Of a stretch of DNA of 64,000 bases, positions 34,113 through 42,420 are shown one piece after another. Both the position numbers and the translations under genes were made by a program. The DNA is taken from contig JAXHNI010000007.1 in NCBI GenBank assembly GCA_034520625.1, positions 1 to 64,000 of the forward strand. Reading direction: 5' to 3'. The notes under the pieces were generated by a model, which saw nothing but the letters and a program-made list of their open reading frames with translations, was not told the DNA's origin and did not search any database. This DNA is from JAANXG01 sp034520625. GTDB lineage: Bacteria > Pseudomonadota > Gammaproteobacteria > Arenicellales > JAANXG01. The first letter of the stretch is position 1; each line of letters starts with the position of its first letter.

Positions 34113-35027
34113 CTAGGCACCCTGAAACAATCTCTTGGGGGCCACCCGACCATCGCCGAGCACCCTGCCGACCCCCAGGAAACCGGCTTCCTCCGCATAC
34201 AGACGAACGAGGCCGCTGCTCGGCAGAGGCGCCGCCCGCACCGCCTGTCCCCTTACGAGGTAAAAAGCGGCGTCAGCAGACAGTGTGACGCCCGGCATAT
34301 GTTCCAGGCCCCGGTCGCCGGGGATCAGGAGAGCGTCGAGCTCCGCATTGCGGCCGCGCAGCGCCTTGATCTCTGCCAGGGTCACCGCCTCCTCGAGTCC
34401 GAAGGTGCCCACGGCGGTGCGTTTCAGGGCCTCGACGTGGGCGCCGCAACCCAGGGCGGCTCCCACGTCGTCCGCCAGGCTTCGGACATAGAATCCGCTC
34501 GAGCAGTGCAGGTCCACCGCCAGCCGATCGCCTTCCAGACGCTGCCAGGTGAGCGAATACACGGTAACGGGACGGGCAGGCCGTTCCACCTCAATGCCCT
34601 GCCGGGCGAGCTCGTACAGGGGCTTGCCGTCCTTCTTGATGGCACTGTACATGGAGGGGACCTGCTCGAAATCGCCGCGGAAGGCATCCATGGCCCGTTC
34701 GATCTCGTCATCGCCGGCGTCGACGCCGGCGCGGCGCACCACCGCACCTTCGCTGTCTCCGGTCTCGGTTGCCACGCCCAGCTGGAACACGGCGTGGTAG
34801 CGCTTGTCAGCGCTCAGGAAGAAGCCGGATAGCTTGGTGGCCTCCCCGAAACACACCGGCAACAACCCCGTGGCGATCGGGTCCAGGCTGCCCGTGTGGC
34901 CCGCCTTCGCGGCATCGAACGCCCGCTTGGCCTCCTGCAGGGCGGCGTTCGAGGTCAGGCCGGCCGGCTTGTCCAGCAACAGTATGCCGTCGACCCTGCG
35001 TCCGCGTTGTTGCCTGCGTCTGCCCAA
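34113..35027 (-). CDS. truB: tRNA pseudouridine(55) synthase
   Basis: 304 residues. Makes pseudouridine 55 in the T loop of tRNAs. GILLLDKPAGLTSN and the catalytic GHTGSLDPIATGLLP aspartate motif are intact, as are KRYHAVFQLG and CSSGFYVRSLADD. The start is TTG, five bases after the rbfA stop. A C-terminal PUA-like extension is present. Confidence 0.96.
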   Translation of the reverse strand: MGRRRQQRGRRVDGILLLDKPAGLTSNAALQEAKRAFDAAKAGHTGSLDPIATGLLPVCFGEATKLSGFFLSADKRYHAVFQLGVATETGDSEGAVVRRAGVDAGDDEIERAMDAFRGDFEQVPSMYSAIKKDGKPLYELARQGIEVERPARPVTVYSLTWQRLEGDRLAVDLHCSSGFYVRSLADDVGAALGCGAHVEALKRTAVGTFGLEEAVTLAEIKALRGRNAELDALLIPGDRGLEHMPGVTLSADAAFYLVRGQAVRAAPLPSSGLVRLYAEEAGFLGVGRVLGDGRVAPKRLFQGA

Positions 35028-35032
35028 TGCCC

Positions 35033-35401
35033 TTATCGGTTCGAGTCGCCCGTTTCCGCCACGGACTTTTCTATGAGCCGGCTGAGATCGACGCCCCGCT
35101 CGATGCTGTTGTCATAGACAAACGACAGGGCCGGGATGCTCTTCAGTTCCAGAACAGCCGCCAACTGCCTGCGAAGAAAACCGGACGCCTTTTGCAGGGC
35201 CCGTATATCGAGCGCCGCATCGGTCGCTGTATCGATCTGGGTCACGTAAACCTTCGCCGTACGCAGGTCCTTGCTCACATCCACCGCCGTCACCGACACG
35301 AATCGCATTCTCGGATCGTCCATCTCGCGGGCAATGATGGTAGCGAGCTCCCGGCGAATGAGCTCCGACACACGCTGCATCCGGCTGAATTCCTTCGGCA
35401 T
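35033..35401 (-). CDS. rbfA: 30S ribosome-binding factor A
   Basis: 122 residues. Single KH-fold assembly factor for the 30S subunit: FSRMQRVSELIRRELATII, DDPRMRFVSVTAVDVSKDL and the C-terminal RRQLAAVLELKSIPALSFVYD are typical. The ATG after CGGGAGG is preferred over one nine codons upstream. Located between infB and truB, the conserved order. Confidence 0.96.
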   Translation of the reverse strand: MPKEFSRMQRVSELIRRELATIIAREMDDPRMRFVSVTAVDVSKDLRTAKVYVTQIDTATDAALDIRALQKASGFLRRQLAAVLELKSIPALSFVYDNSIERGVDLSRLIEKSVAETGDSNR

Positions 35402-35463
35402 TCCGTCAAGCCCTCCCGGGCACGGCATCGGGCGCGTACATTTCGATTGACGTCATGGTCCGG

Positions 35464-38034
35464 CTACAGGGTCGGCTTGACTTCAACCTGCCTGTAGATT
35501 TCGAGCTGATCACCGACCTTCACGTCGTTGTAGTTCTTGACCCCGATGCCGCACTCGAATCCGGCCTTGACTTCGTTCACGTCGTCCTTGAAGCGGCGGA
35601 GCGAGTCCACAGCGCCGTCAAAGATGACCACGTTTTCCCGCAGCACGCGCACCTTGGCGTTCCGCTGCACCACGCCTTCAGTGACATAGCAACCGGCGAT
35701 GGCACCGATTTTCGGCGCCCGGAACACGTCCCGGACTTCGACCTGGCCGAGGATCTCCTCCTTGATCTGGGGCGCCAGCATGCCGGTAATGGCCGCCTTG
35801 ACCTCGTCGACGACGTCGTAAATCACGTTGTAGTAGTGCACGTCGACATTTTCGGACTCGATCAGCTTACGTGCCGCCGCATCGGCCCGCACATTAAAGC
35901 CGACAATTATGGCGTTGGAGGCGATGGCCAGGTTGACGTCGGACTCGTTGATGCCGCCCACCATGCCATGCACGACCTTCACCTTGACCTCGTCTCCGGA
36001 CAGGTTTTCGAGGGAATCCGTCAACGCTTCGACGGAGCCCTGCACGTCGGCCTTTACCAGCAGGTTCAGGCTTTTCTGCTCGCTCTCGTCCATTTCCTGG
36101 AACATGTTTTCCAGCTTGCTGGCCTGCTGACGCGCAAGCTTGACCTCCTTGTGCTTGCTCTGGCGGTACTCGGCGATGTCCTTGGCCCGGCGTTCATCCT
36201 GGACGACAAGCACCTCGTCGCCGGCCACCGGCACCCCTGACAGGCCTTGTATCTCCACGGGCGTGGAAGGCCCGGCTTCCTTGATACTTTCTCCGGCATC
36301 GTTGTTCATCACCCGGACACGGCCGGTCTCCCGGCCCGCCAGCAGGACGTCGCCCTGCCTCAGTACACCCTGCTGCACCAGCACCGTGGCCACGGGACCG
36401 CGGCCCCGGTCAAGCCGGGCCTCCACCACGAGGCCCGAGGCGGGGCCATCCGCCCGCGCTTTGAGCTCCATCAGCTCGGACTGAAGGGCGACGTTCTCAA
36501 GCAGGGTGTCCACCCCGTCACCGCTGATCGCGGATACCGGGACGATGAGCGTATCGCCGCCCCAGGCTTCCGGGATCACTTCGTGGTTGCTCAGCTCCTG
36601 CTTGACCCGCTCCGGATCGGCTTCTTCCTTGTCCATCTTGTTGATCGCCACTACCAGTGGTACGCCCGCGTCCTTGGCATGCCGGATGGCTTCGATGGTC
36701 TGCGGCTTGACCCCGTCATCCGCGGCAACCACCAGGATCACCAGGTCCGTGGCCTCAGCACCGCGGGCGCGCATGGCGGTAAACGCGGCGTGGCCGGGCG
36801 TATCGAGAAACGTAATTAATCCATTGGCGGTCTCCACCTGGTAGGCGCCAATGTGCTGGGTGATGCCGCCCGCTTCTCCCGCCGCGACCTTGGCCTTGCG
36901 GATATAGTCCAGTAGGGAGGTCTTGCCGTGGTCGACATGTCCCATGACGGTCACCACCGGGGGCCGCGATGTCGTCTCCACGCCTTCCACTTCCTCCTGC
37001 TCCTGCAGGAGCGCCGCTTCCGGGTTCTCCTGGGCCGCGGCCACCGCCTTGTGGCCCATTTCCTCCACCACCAGGGTGGCGGTTTCCTGATCCAGGACCT
37101 GGTTGATGGTTACCATGACGCCCATGTTCATCAGGACGCCGATCAGCTCCGGCGCTTTCACCGACATGGCCTGGGCCAGATCTCCCACGGATATGGTTTC
37201 CGGAATGGTCACCTCGCGGATGACCGGCGCGGTGGGCCGCTCAAATCCGTGCTGCGATGTCGCCTGGACCTTTCTGGGCCGCACGGGCTCGCGCTTGCGG
37301 CGGCCGCGGTGGCCCTTCGCCACGTGCAGCTCGTCCCGCTTGCCTTTCTCGCCCTTGCCCTTCTTTCTGGGTTTTCCTTCGGTCTCCTGCCCGTCGGCGC
37401 GCTTCGCCTCGCTCTCGGGCCGAACGGCCGGCTTCTTGTCCTTCCGCGCCGCTTTGGAGGCCTCTTGGGCCGCACCAACCTGTTCCTTTTCCTTTGCCGA
37501 GTCGGCGGCGTTCGTGGCATCCCGCTGTGCTTCCTCGGATGCCCGGCGCTCAGCCTCCTCGCGCTCGACCCTCTCGGCCTCCTCGCGCTCGATCCGTTCC
37601 TTCTCCGCCTGCTCCGCTTCGGCCCGGGCCTGGGCTTCCTGTTCCGCAGCTTCACGCGCCTTGCGCTCTTCCTCGGCCTGCCGCGCGAGCTCCTCCTGCC
37701 GCTGCCGCTCCTGCTCCTCGAGCACTTCGCGCCGCACGAAGGTGCGCTTCTTTTTCACTTCCACTGGGATCGTCCGGGCAGTGCCGGTACGGGAAGTCTG
37801 CCGAATCTCGCCGGCCTGTTTGCGCTTCAGGGTAATACGGTTGCGTGATGAGTCCTGGGGAGGAGCCTTGCCGCGTGCACCCGAACGGAGGTGGGAGAGC
37901 AGCGTCTGCTTCTCCTCCTCCGTCAGGATGTCCTGTTCCTGCTTCTCGACGCCGGCTTCCTCGAGCTGCCTGAGCAGCCTGTCGATGCCGACATTGATCT
38001 GATCGGCGAAATTCTTGACTGTGATCTGCGACAT
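35464..38034 (-). CDS. infB: translation initiation factor IF-2
   Basis: 856 residues. N-terminal IF2_N domain (SQITVKNFADQINVGIDRLL), a long highly charged Glu/Arg/Ala linker (residues about 110-190), a second N-terminal IF2N subdomain, then the G domain with VVTVMGHVDHGKTSLLDYIR (G1), DTPGHAAF (G3) and NKMDK (G4), and C-terminal domains that bind fMet-tRNA. Fittingly, the initiator tRNA gene heads the same operon. 24 bp downstream of nusA. Confidence 0.98.
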   Translation of the reverse strand: MSQITVKNFADQINVGIDRLLRQLEEAGVEKQEQDILTEEEKQTLLSHLRSGARGKAPPQDSSRNRITLKRKQAGEIRQTSRTGTARTIPVEVKKKRTFVRREVLEEQERQRQEELARQAEEERKAREAAEQEAQARAEAEQAEKERIEREEAERVEREEAERRASEEAQRDATNAADSAKEKEQVGAAQEASKAARKDKKPAVRPESEAKRADGQETEGKPRKKGKGEKGKRDELHVAKGHRGRRKREPVRPRKVQATSQHGFERPTAPVIREVTIPETISVGDLAQAMSVKAPELIGVLMNMGVMVTINQVLDQETATLVVEEMGHKAVAAAQENPEAALLQEQEEVEGVETTSRPPVVTVMGHVDHGKTSLLDYIRKAKVAAGEAGGITQHIGAYQVETANGLITFLDTPGHAAFTAMRARGAEATDLVILVVAADDGVKPQTIEAIRHAKDAGVPLVVAINKMDKEEADPERVKQELSNHEVIPEAWGGDTLIVPVSAISGDGVDTLLENVALQSELMELKARADGPASGLVVEARLDRGRGPVATVLVQQGVLRQGDVLLAGRETGRVRVMNNDAGESIKEAGPSTPVEIQGLSGVPVAGDEVLVVQDERRAKDIAEYRQSKHKEVKLARQQASKLENMFQEMDESEQKSLNLLVKADVQGSVEALTDSLENLSGDEVKVKVVHGMVGGINESDVNLAIASNAIIVGFNVRADAAARKLIESENVDVHYYNVIYDVVDEVKAAITGMLAPQIKEEILGQVEVRDVFRAPKIGAIAGCYVTEGVVQRNAKVRVLRENVVIFDGAVDSLRRFKDDVNEVKAGFECGIGVKNYNDVKVGDQLEIYRQVEVKPTL

Positions 38035-38058
38035 GATCGTCCCCGTGGTCTGTACCGT

Positions 38059-39561
38059 TTACCCGTTGCCTTGCTCGGCTTCTTCGAACCAGGGCGCCCG
38101 CGCGGTCATGATCAAACTTTCCGCTTTCTCCTTCTCCATTCCCGTCAGCTCCAGCAGCTCGTCTACCGAGCAGTCCGCGAGATCTTCCTGGGTCTTCACT
38201 CCCTGGCTCGCCAGCTTGCGGGCCGTAAGCTCGTCCATGCCCTCCAGGTTCACCAGATCCTCAGCGGGCTCGGCGAGCTTGAGCGCCTCCTCCTGGGCGA
38301 TCGCCGAGGTCAGCAGGGCGTCCTCCGCCCGGCGCCGGAGCTCGTCCACAAGCGCTTCATCGAACTCCTCGATCTCCAGCAACTCCTGCTTGGGCACATA
38401 CGCGACTTCGTCCAGCGTGGTGAACCCCTCCTGGACCAGGATGCCGGCGACATCCTCGTCCACGTCGAGCTTCTCCATCATCATCGCCCGGTACTCCTCC
38501 GACTCCCGGTTGGCCTTCTCGGCCGCCTCCTGATCCGTCAGGATATTGATTTCCCAACCCGTGAGCTCGGAAGCCAGCCGGACGTTCTGACCGCCACGGC
38601 CGATGGCCTGAGACAATTGCTTCTCGTCCACCACAACGTCCAGCGCCTTGAGATCCTCGTCCACCACGATGGAGTCGACCTCGGCCGGCGCCAGGGCATT
38701 GATCACGAACTGGGCCGGATCCTCGGACCACTTGATGATATCGACGCGCTCACCGGCGATCTCGTTGGATACGCTCTGCACCCGCGAGCCCCGGATGCCG
38801 ACACACGCTCCCACCGGATCGATCTTGGGATCGTTGGACTTGACCGCGATCTTCGCCCGCAGTCCCGGATCCCGTGCGGCATTGAGAATTTCAATAATAC
38901 CTTCCCCGGCCTCCGGAACTTCGAGCTCGAACAGATGAATCAACAGCTCCGGAGCGACCCGGTCGAGAAACAGCTGGGGACCCCGCGGGGCGGCGCGCAC
39001 ATCCTTCAGTACAGCCCGTACCCGATCGCCGGGCCGCAGCCCCTCGCGCGGAATCATGGACGATTTCGGCAAGGTAGCTTCGGCCCCGCCCAGATCGATA
39101 ACGGCGTCCCCCCGTTCGAGGCGCTTGACGACTCCGGAGATCATCTCCCCCTGGCGCGGAGAGTACTCGGAAACGACACGCTCGCGCTCCGCTTCGCGGA
39201 CCTTCTGCATGATGACCTGCTTGGCGGCCTGGGCCGCGATGCGGCCGAAGTCCACGGGCTCGAGGGGCTCCTCGACGAATTCGCCGGGCTCGATGTCGGG
39301 ATGGTCCAGGCGCGCCTGGGTGAGCCGGATCTGGTGGCCGGGAAATTCCAGCTCCTCCTCGTCGTCAATGACCTCCCAGCGCCGGAACGTGTCGTAATCA
39401 CCCGTGTCACGGTGAATCGCGACCCGGGCGTCGATATCCTCCCTATGGCGCTTGCGCGTCGCCGTGGCGAGGGCGGCTTCGATCGCCTCGAATATCACGT
39501 CCTTCTCCACGCCTTTTTCGCGTGAAAGCACATCGGCCATCAGAAGTATTTCATTTGCCAT
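38059..39561 (-). CDS. nusA: transcription termination/antitermination factor NusA
   Basis: 500 residues. N-terminal polymerase-binding domain (REKGVEKDVIFEAIEAALAT), S1 domain (QGEMISGVVKRLERGDAVID), KH1/KH2 (GACVGIRGSRVQSV; AIGRGGQNVRLASELTGWEI) and two C-terminal acidic helix-hairpin repeats that bind alpha-CTD in enterobacteria. Pauses and terminator control. Directly follows rimP (11 bp). Confidence 0.98.
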   Translation of the reverse strand: MANEILLMADVLSREKGVEKDVIFEAIEAALATATRKRHREDIDARVAIHRDTGDYDTFRRWEVIDDEEELEFPGHQIRLTQARLDHPDIEPGEFVEEPLEPVDFGRIAAQAAKQVIMQKVREAERERVVSEYSPRQGEMISGVVKRLERGDAVIDLGGAEATLPKSSMIPREGLRPGDRVRAVLKDVRAAPRGPQLFLDRVAPELLIHLFELEVPEAGEGIIEILNAARDPGLRAKIAVKSNDPKIDPVGACVGIRGSRVQSVSNEIAGERVDIIKWSEDPAQFVINALAPAEVDSIVVDEDLKALDVVVDEKQLSQAIGRGGQNVRLASELTGWEINILTDQEAAEKANRESEEYRAMMMEKLDVDEDVAGILVQEGFTTLDEVAYVPKQELLEIEEFDEALVDELRRRAEDALLTSAIAQEEALKLAEPAEDLVNLEGMDELTARKLASQGVKTQEDLADCSVDELLELTGMEKEKAESLIMTARAPWFEEAEQGNG

Positions 39562-39572
39562 GGGTCGTCTAC

Positions 39573-40043
39573 CTAATCTTTATCACCGAATTCTTCGTGC
39601 TCGGGTACCAGCCGCGCTTTCGCTACCCGGGACAGTGGGATCCGGTATGTCTCACCGTCGATAATCATCTCGAGGCGTTCGGAGTCGGCATCCTGCAGCC
39701 GCCCGCGGAACCGCCGTCGACCTTCAACCGCCACTTCGGTCTTCACCCGTATCTCCCGTCCGACCACGGCCTGGAAATGCCGCACCCGCGTCAAGGGACG
39801 ATCGAGGCCCGGCGACGACACCTCCAGCGTGTACTGGCCCGGCAGCGGGTCCTCCACGTCCAGAATTGCGCTGAACTGATGACTCGCCCGGGCGCAATCG
39901 TCCACGGTCACGCCATCCGGTCCATCGATATAGACGCGCACTACGCTCTGACCCGGACCACCGGTCAACTCGACCGCAAGCACCTCGAAACCCAGCGCCT
40001 CAGCCCCGGGTTCCAGCAGGTCCTGCAATTCTGTCCGCGTCAA
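39573..40043 (-). CDS. rimP: ribosome maturation factor RimP
   Basis: About 156 residues. Needed for 30S maturation. Sequence blocks LGFEVLAVELTGG, VRVYIDGPDGVTVDDCARAS and LEVSSPGLDRPLTRVRHF are diagnostic. The TTG at 40043 is chosen since GGGAGG lies five bases upstream; the longer frame up to 40094 runs through the terminator hairpin and so cannot be the start. Confidence 0.94.
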   Translation of the reverse strand: MTRTELQDLLEPGAEALGFEVLAVELTGGPGQSVVRVYIDGPDGVTVDDCARASHQFSAILDVEDPLPGQYTLEVSSPGLDRPLTRVRHFQAVVGREIRVKTEVAVEGRRRFRGRLQDADSERLEMIIDGETYRIPLSRVAKARLVPEHEEFGDKD

Positions 40044-40068
40044 TACTGCCTCCCGGCGCGCACCTGCC

Positions 40069-40094
40069 AAAAAAAGTGGGCCCTGGGAGCCCAC
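40069..40094 (-). terminator. intrinsic terminator between tRNA-fMet and rimP (second)
   Basis: On the minus strand the hairpin GTGGGC-TCCCAGG-GCCCAC is followed by seven T. It lies 25 bp before the rimP start, so it would attenuate rather than end the operon. Confidence 0.85.
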
Positions 40095-40114
40095 TTTGTT
40101 GTTGTTCCTGTCGG

Positions 40115-40145
40115 ACTAAACACAAAGCCCCGCACTAAGCGGGGC
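40115..40145 (-). terminator. intrinsic terminator downstream of tRNA-fMet (first)
   Basis: On the minus strand GCCCCGC-TTAGT-GCGGGGC followed by TTTGTGTTT, 22 bp after the tRNA 3' end. With the hairpin at 40069-40094 it forms a tandem pair, as reported between metY and rimP in E. coli. Confidence 0.75.
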
Positions 40146-40166
40146 CCAAAGGTTTCTTTCGAAATT

Positions 40167-40243
<77 letters not shown>

Positions 40244-40256
40244 TCAGCGGGTGCCG

Positions 40257-40285
40257 ATTCTAACCCGCCCGCATCCGGGATTCAA
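40257..40285 (-). promoter_or_regulatory. strong sigma-70 promoter for tRNA-fMet and the rimP-nusA-infB operon
   Basis: On the minus strand TTGAAT (40280-40285) and TAGAAT (40257-40262) with a 17-bp spacer. The -10 ends 13 bp before the mature tRNA 5' end. Confidence 0.75.
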
Positions 40286-40300
40286 GCCATTACGGAATCC

Positions 40301-40462
40301 AGTGCCCTGTCCCGCAAATAAGCTTGCAAATTCGCCACGCCTTTTCCCGTCTGTCGGTGTTGCGCCTCCTCGCCATAGCTACGGCTATGCCTCGTCAGCG
40401 CGCCTAGACAGCCGGAAAAATTCGCAGCCGAATTCACTAAGCTATTTGCGGGACAGGACACT
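40301..40462. mobile_element. MITE-like element with about 24-bp terminal inverted repeats
   Basis: 162 bp. The left end AGTGCCCTGTCCCGCAAATA-AGCTT is matched, inverted, by the right end AAGCT-ATTTGCGGGACAGG-ACACT with one mismatch and one single-base gap. The centre contains a smaller palindrome around CCATAGCTACGGCTATGCC. No coding capacity; no clear target-site duplication. It sits just upstream of the initiator tRNA promoter. The following stretch 40463-40695 shows only a weak five-pair hairpin with T-run near 40605-40622. Confidence 0.75.
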
Positions 40463-40695
40463 AGCCCGGAGCACTCCGGTGCCAACCTCCCGAAAGGCGT
40501 CGGGGCACTGGCGGCGCATCAGGACCCCGGGATCCGTCTTGACCGGGGATCGTTCCGAAGGTACAGCGGCAGCCCCTGCCAGGGTGGCGCACCACCGAAA
40601 ATGTCACTCACAGAGTGTTTTTCAAGCCGTCAGGGGTTCGGAGCACTCCCGGAGTCCGTGATCCGACCAGGGAACCGGCCTCACTGAAGGGGGGG

Positions 40696-40800
40696 TCAGC
40701 GTCGGGGGCCGTCCCCCAGGGCTGTCGAAAACAGGGATGTTTGAGCCAGAGCGTACAGGGAAGTATTTACAGCGACCCTGGGGGACGCCCCCGGTGCTGG
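40696..40800. repeat. dispersed inverted-repeat element, copy C
   Basis: 105 bp in the same orientation as copy A: left arm GTCGGGGGCCGTCCCCCAGG, core TGTCGAAAACAGGGATGTTT then GAGCCAGAGCGTACAGG, right arm CCCTGGGGGACGCCCCCGG. It lies between the nuoN 3' end and the MITE. The remaining 40801-40958 holds nothing I recognise. Confidence 0.82.
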
Positions 40801-40958
40801 CCTCTCCGGTCATTCCGGCTTTCAAACCCGCCCATTACCCGCGGGTCACAGAATGCGGCAGGCCGCCTTCCGGGCCTTCGCCCCGGGTAACAGGAAAAAC
40901 GCCGGCTCCGCTCGGCAGTCGTCCCGTGGAAAACCGCTGGTGGCCTCGAGCGAGCGCG

Positions 40959-42413
40959 TCAGCCGCCGGCCAGGAAGGCCAGGCTGTTGACGGCGTCGAC
41001 GCACATCGCCTGGATCGGGGCGATGACCGGCAGCAACAGCACGACGGCGCAGGCGTTGATGCCCAGGAGCACACGGGTGTCCTGCGGCGTATCGACTACG
41101 GGCGCGTCCCCCACCGGCTCGTCAAAGTACATGAGCTTGATGACCCGCAGGTAGTAGAAGGCACCCACCACCGCGAACAGCACCGCGACCACGGCCACCC
41201 ACACCAGGCCCGCCTCAATCACCACCTGGAACACGTTCAGCTTGGCGAAGAACCCGATGGTGGGGGGAATGCCCGCCATGGATATCATAAGCAGCAGCAT
41301 GAGAAACGCATACCAGGGGTGGGCCCTGTTCAGGCCCTTCCAGTCGTCCATCTCCTCGGCTTCGAAACCGGCACGGGACAGCAGTACGATCATTCCGAAG
41401 CCGCCCATGCCCACGAACGCATAGACCAGCACGTAAAACATGGCCGCGCTGTAGCCGGCGGCGGTGCCGGTCAAAACTCCGAGCAGCATGAACCCCATGT
41501 GCGAGATGGCCGAGTAGGCAAGCATGCGCTTGAGATTGGCCTGGGCGATGGCGATGGTGTTGCCGATTGCAATGGACAGCAGGGCCATGACTATCACCAT
41601 GTCGCCCCACGCGTCGTGGAGATCTCCCAGGGTTCCCGCGAGCAGCCGGATCATCATCGCGAAGGCGGCGATCTTCGGCGCGGTGGAAACGAACAGGGTC
41701 GCCGCCGTCGGGGCCCCCTGGTACACGTCGGGCACCCACATGTGAAACGGGACCGCGCCCAGCTTGAAGGCCATGCTGACCAGGACGAATATGAGGCCCA
41801 GTATCAGCACCAGGTCGTTGGTCGGGTGGGCGGCAATGGCCAGCCGGATCTCCTCCATGTTCAGGCTGCCGGTCAGGCCGTACAGAAGAGACATGCCGTA
41901 GAGCATCATGCCGGAACCGATGGCGCCGAGCACGAAGTACTTCATCGCAGCTTCGCTTGACCACGCCGAATCCCGGCGAAACGCCACCATCACGTACAGG
42001 CACAACGACAGCAGTTCCAGACCCAGGTACAGGGTCAACAGGTGCGCCGCGGAAACCATGACAAACATTCCGACCACGGCGAACAGACCGAGAACGAAGT
42101 ATTCGCCCCGGAAGAAATCCCGCTTGATCGCGTAGTCGCGGGAATAGATGAACACCACTGCGGTAAGCAGGCTTATGGCAGCCTTGAGCACATCGGCAAA
42201 TGAATCATCCACGAACATCCCGTTCATGACGACCCTGCTGGACGTGCCGGAATCCCAGATACACAATACCGCGGCCACCACCAGTGTCGCGACCGACAGC
42301 ACGAAAGTTGCGATGCGCTGGCTGTCCCGGAGATACAGGTCCACCACCAGAATCACGCAGGCCATGCCTGCTACGAACATTTCCGGAATCAGCGGCGTGA
42401 AATCGAGGTTCAT
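40959..42413 (-). CDS. nuoN: NADH-quinone oxidoreductase subunit N
   Basis: 484 residues, about 14 membrane helices. One of three antiporter-like proton-pumping subunits of complex I. Blocks YLGLELLSLCLYVMVAFRRD (with the key glutamate and lysine region), GAVPFHMWVPDVYQGAPT and the lysine-bearing NLKRMLAYSAISHMGFML are intact. Last gene of the nuo operon. Confidence 0.97.
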   Translation of the reverse strand: MNLDFTPLIPEMFVAGMACVILVVDLYLRDSQRIATFVLSVATLVVAAVLCIWDSGTSSRVVMNGMFVDDSFADVLKAAISLLTAVVFIYSRDYAIKRDFFRGEYFVLGLFAVVGMFVMVSAAHLLTLYLGLELLSLCLYVMVAFRRDSAWSSEAAMKYFVLGAIGSGMMLYGMSLLYGLTGSLNMEEIRLAIAAHPTNDLVLILGLIFVLVSMAFKLGAVPFHMWVPDVYQGAPTAATLFVSTAPKIAAFAMMIRLLAGTLGDLHDAWGDMVIVMALLSIAIGNTIAIAQANLKRMLAYSAISHMGFMLLGVLTGTAAGYSAAMFYVLVYAFVGMGGFGMIVLLSRAGFEAEEMDDWKGLNRAHPWYAFLMLLLMISMAGIPPTIGFFAKLNVFQVVIEAGLVWVAVVAVLFAVVGAFYYLRVIKLMYFDEPVGDAPVVDTPQDTRVLLGINACAVVLLLPVIAPIQAMCVDAVNSLAFLAGG

Positions 42414-42420
42414 GTCTGGT

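Noticed and set aside
37891..39525. Plus-strand open frame of 544 codons opposite nusA
   Set aside because: nusA is unmistakable on the other strand; the antisense product is Leu/Gly/Arg-rich with no recognisable domain.
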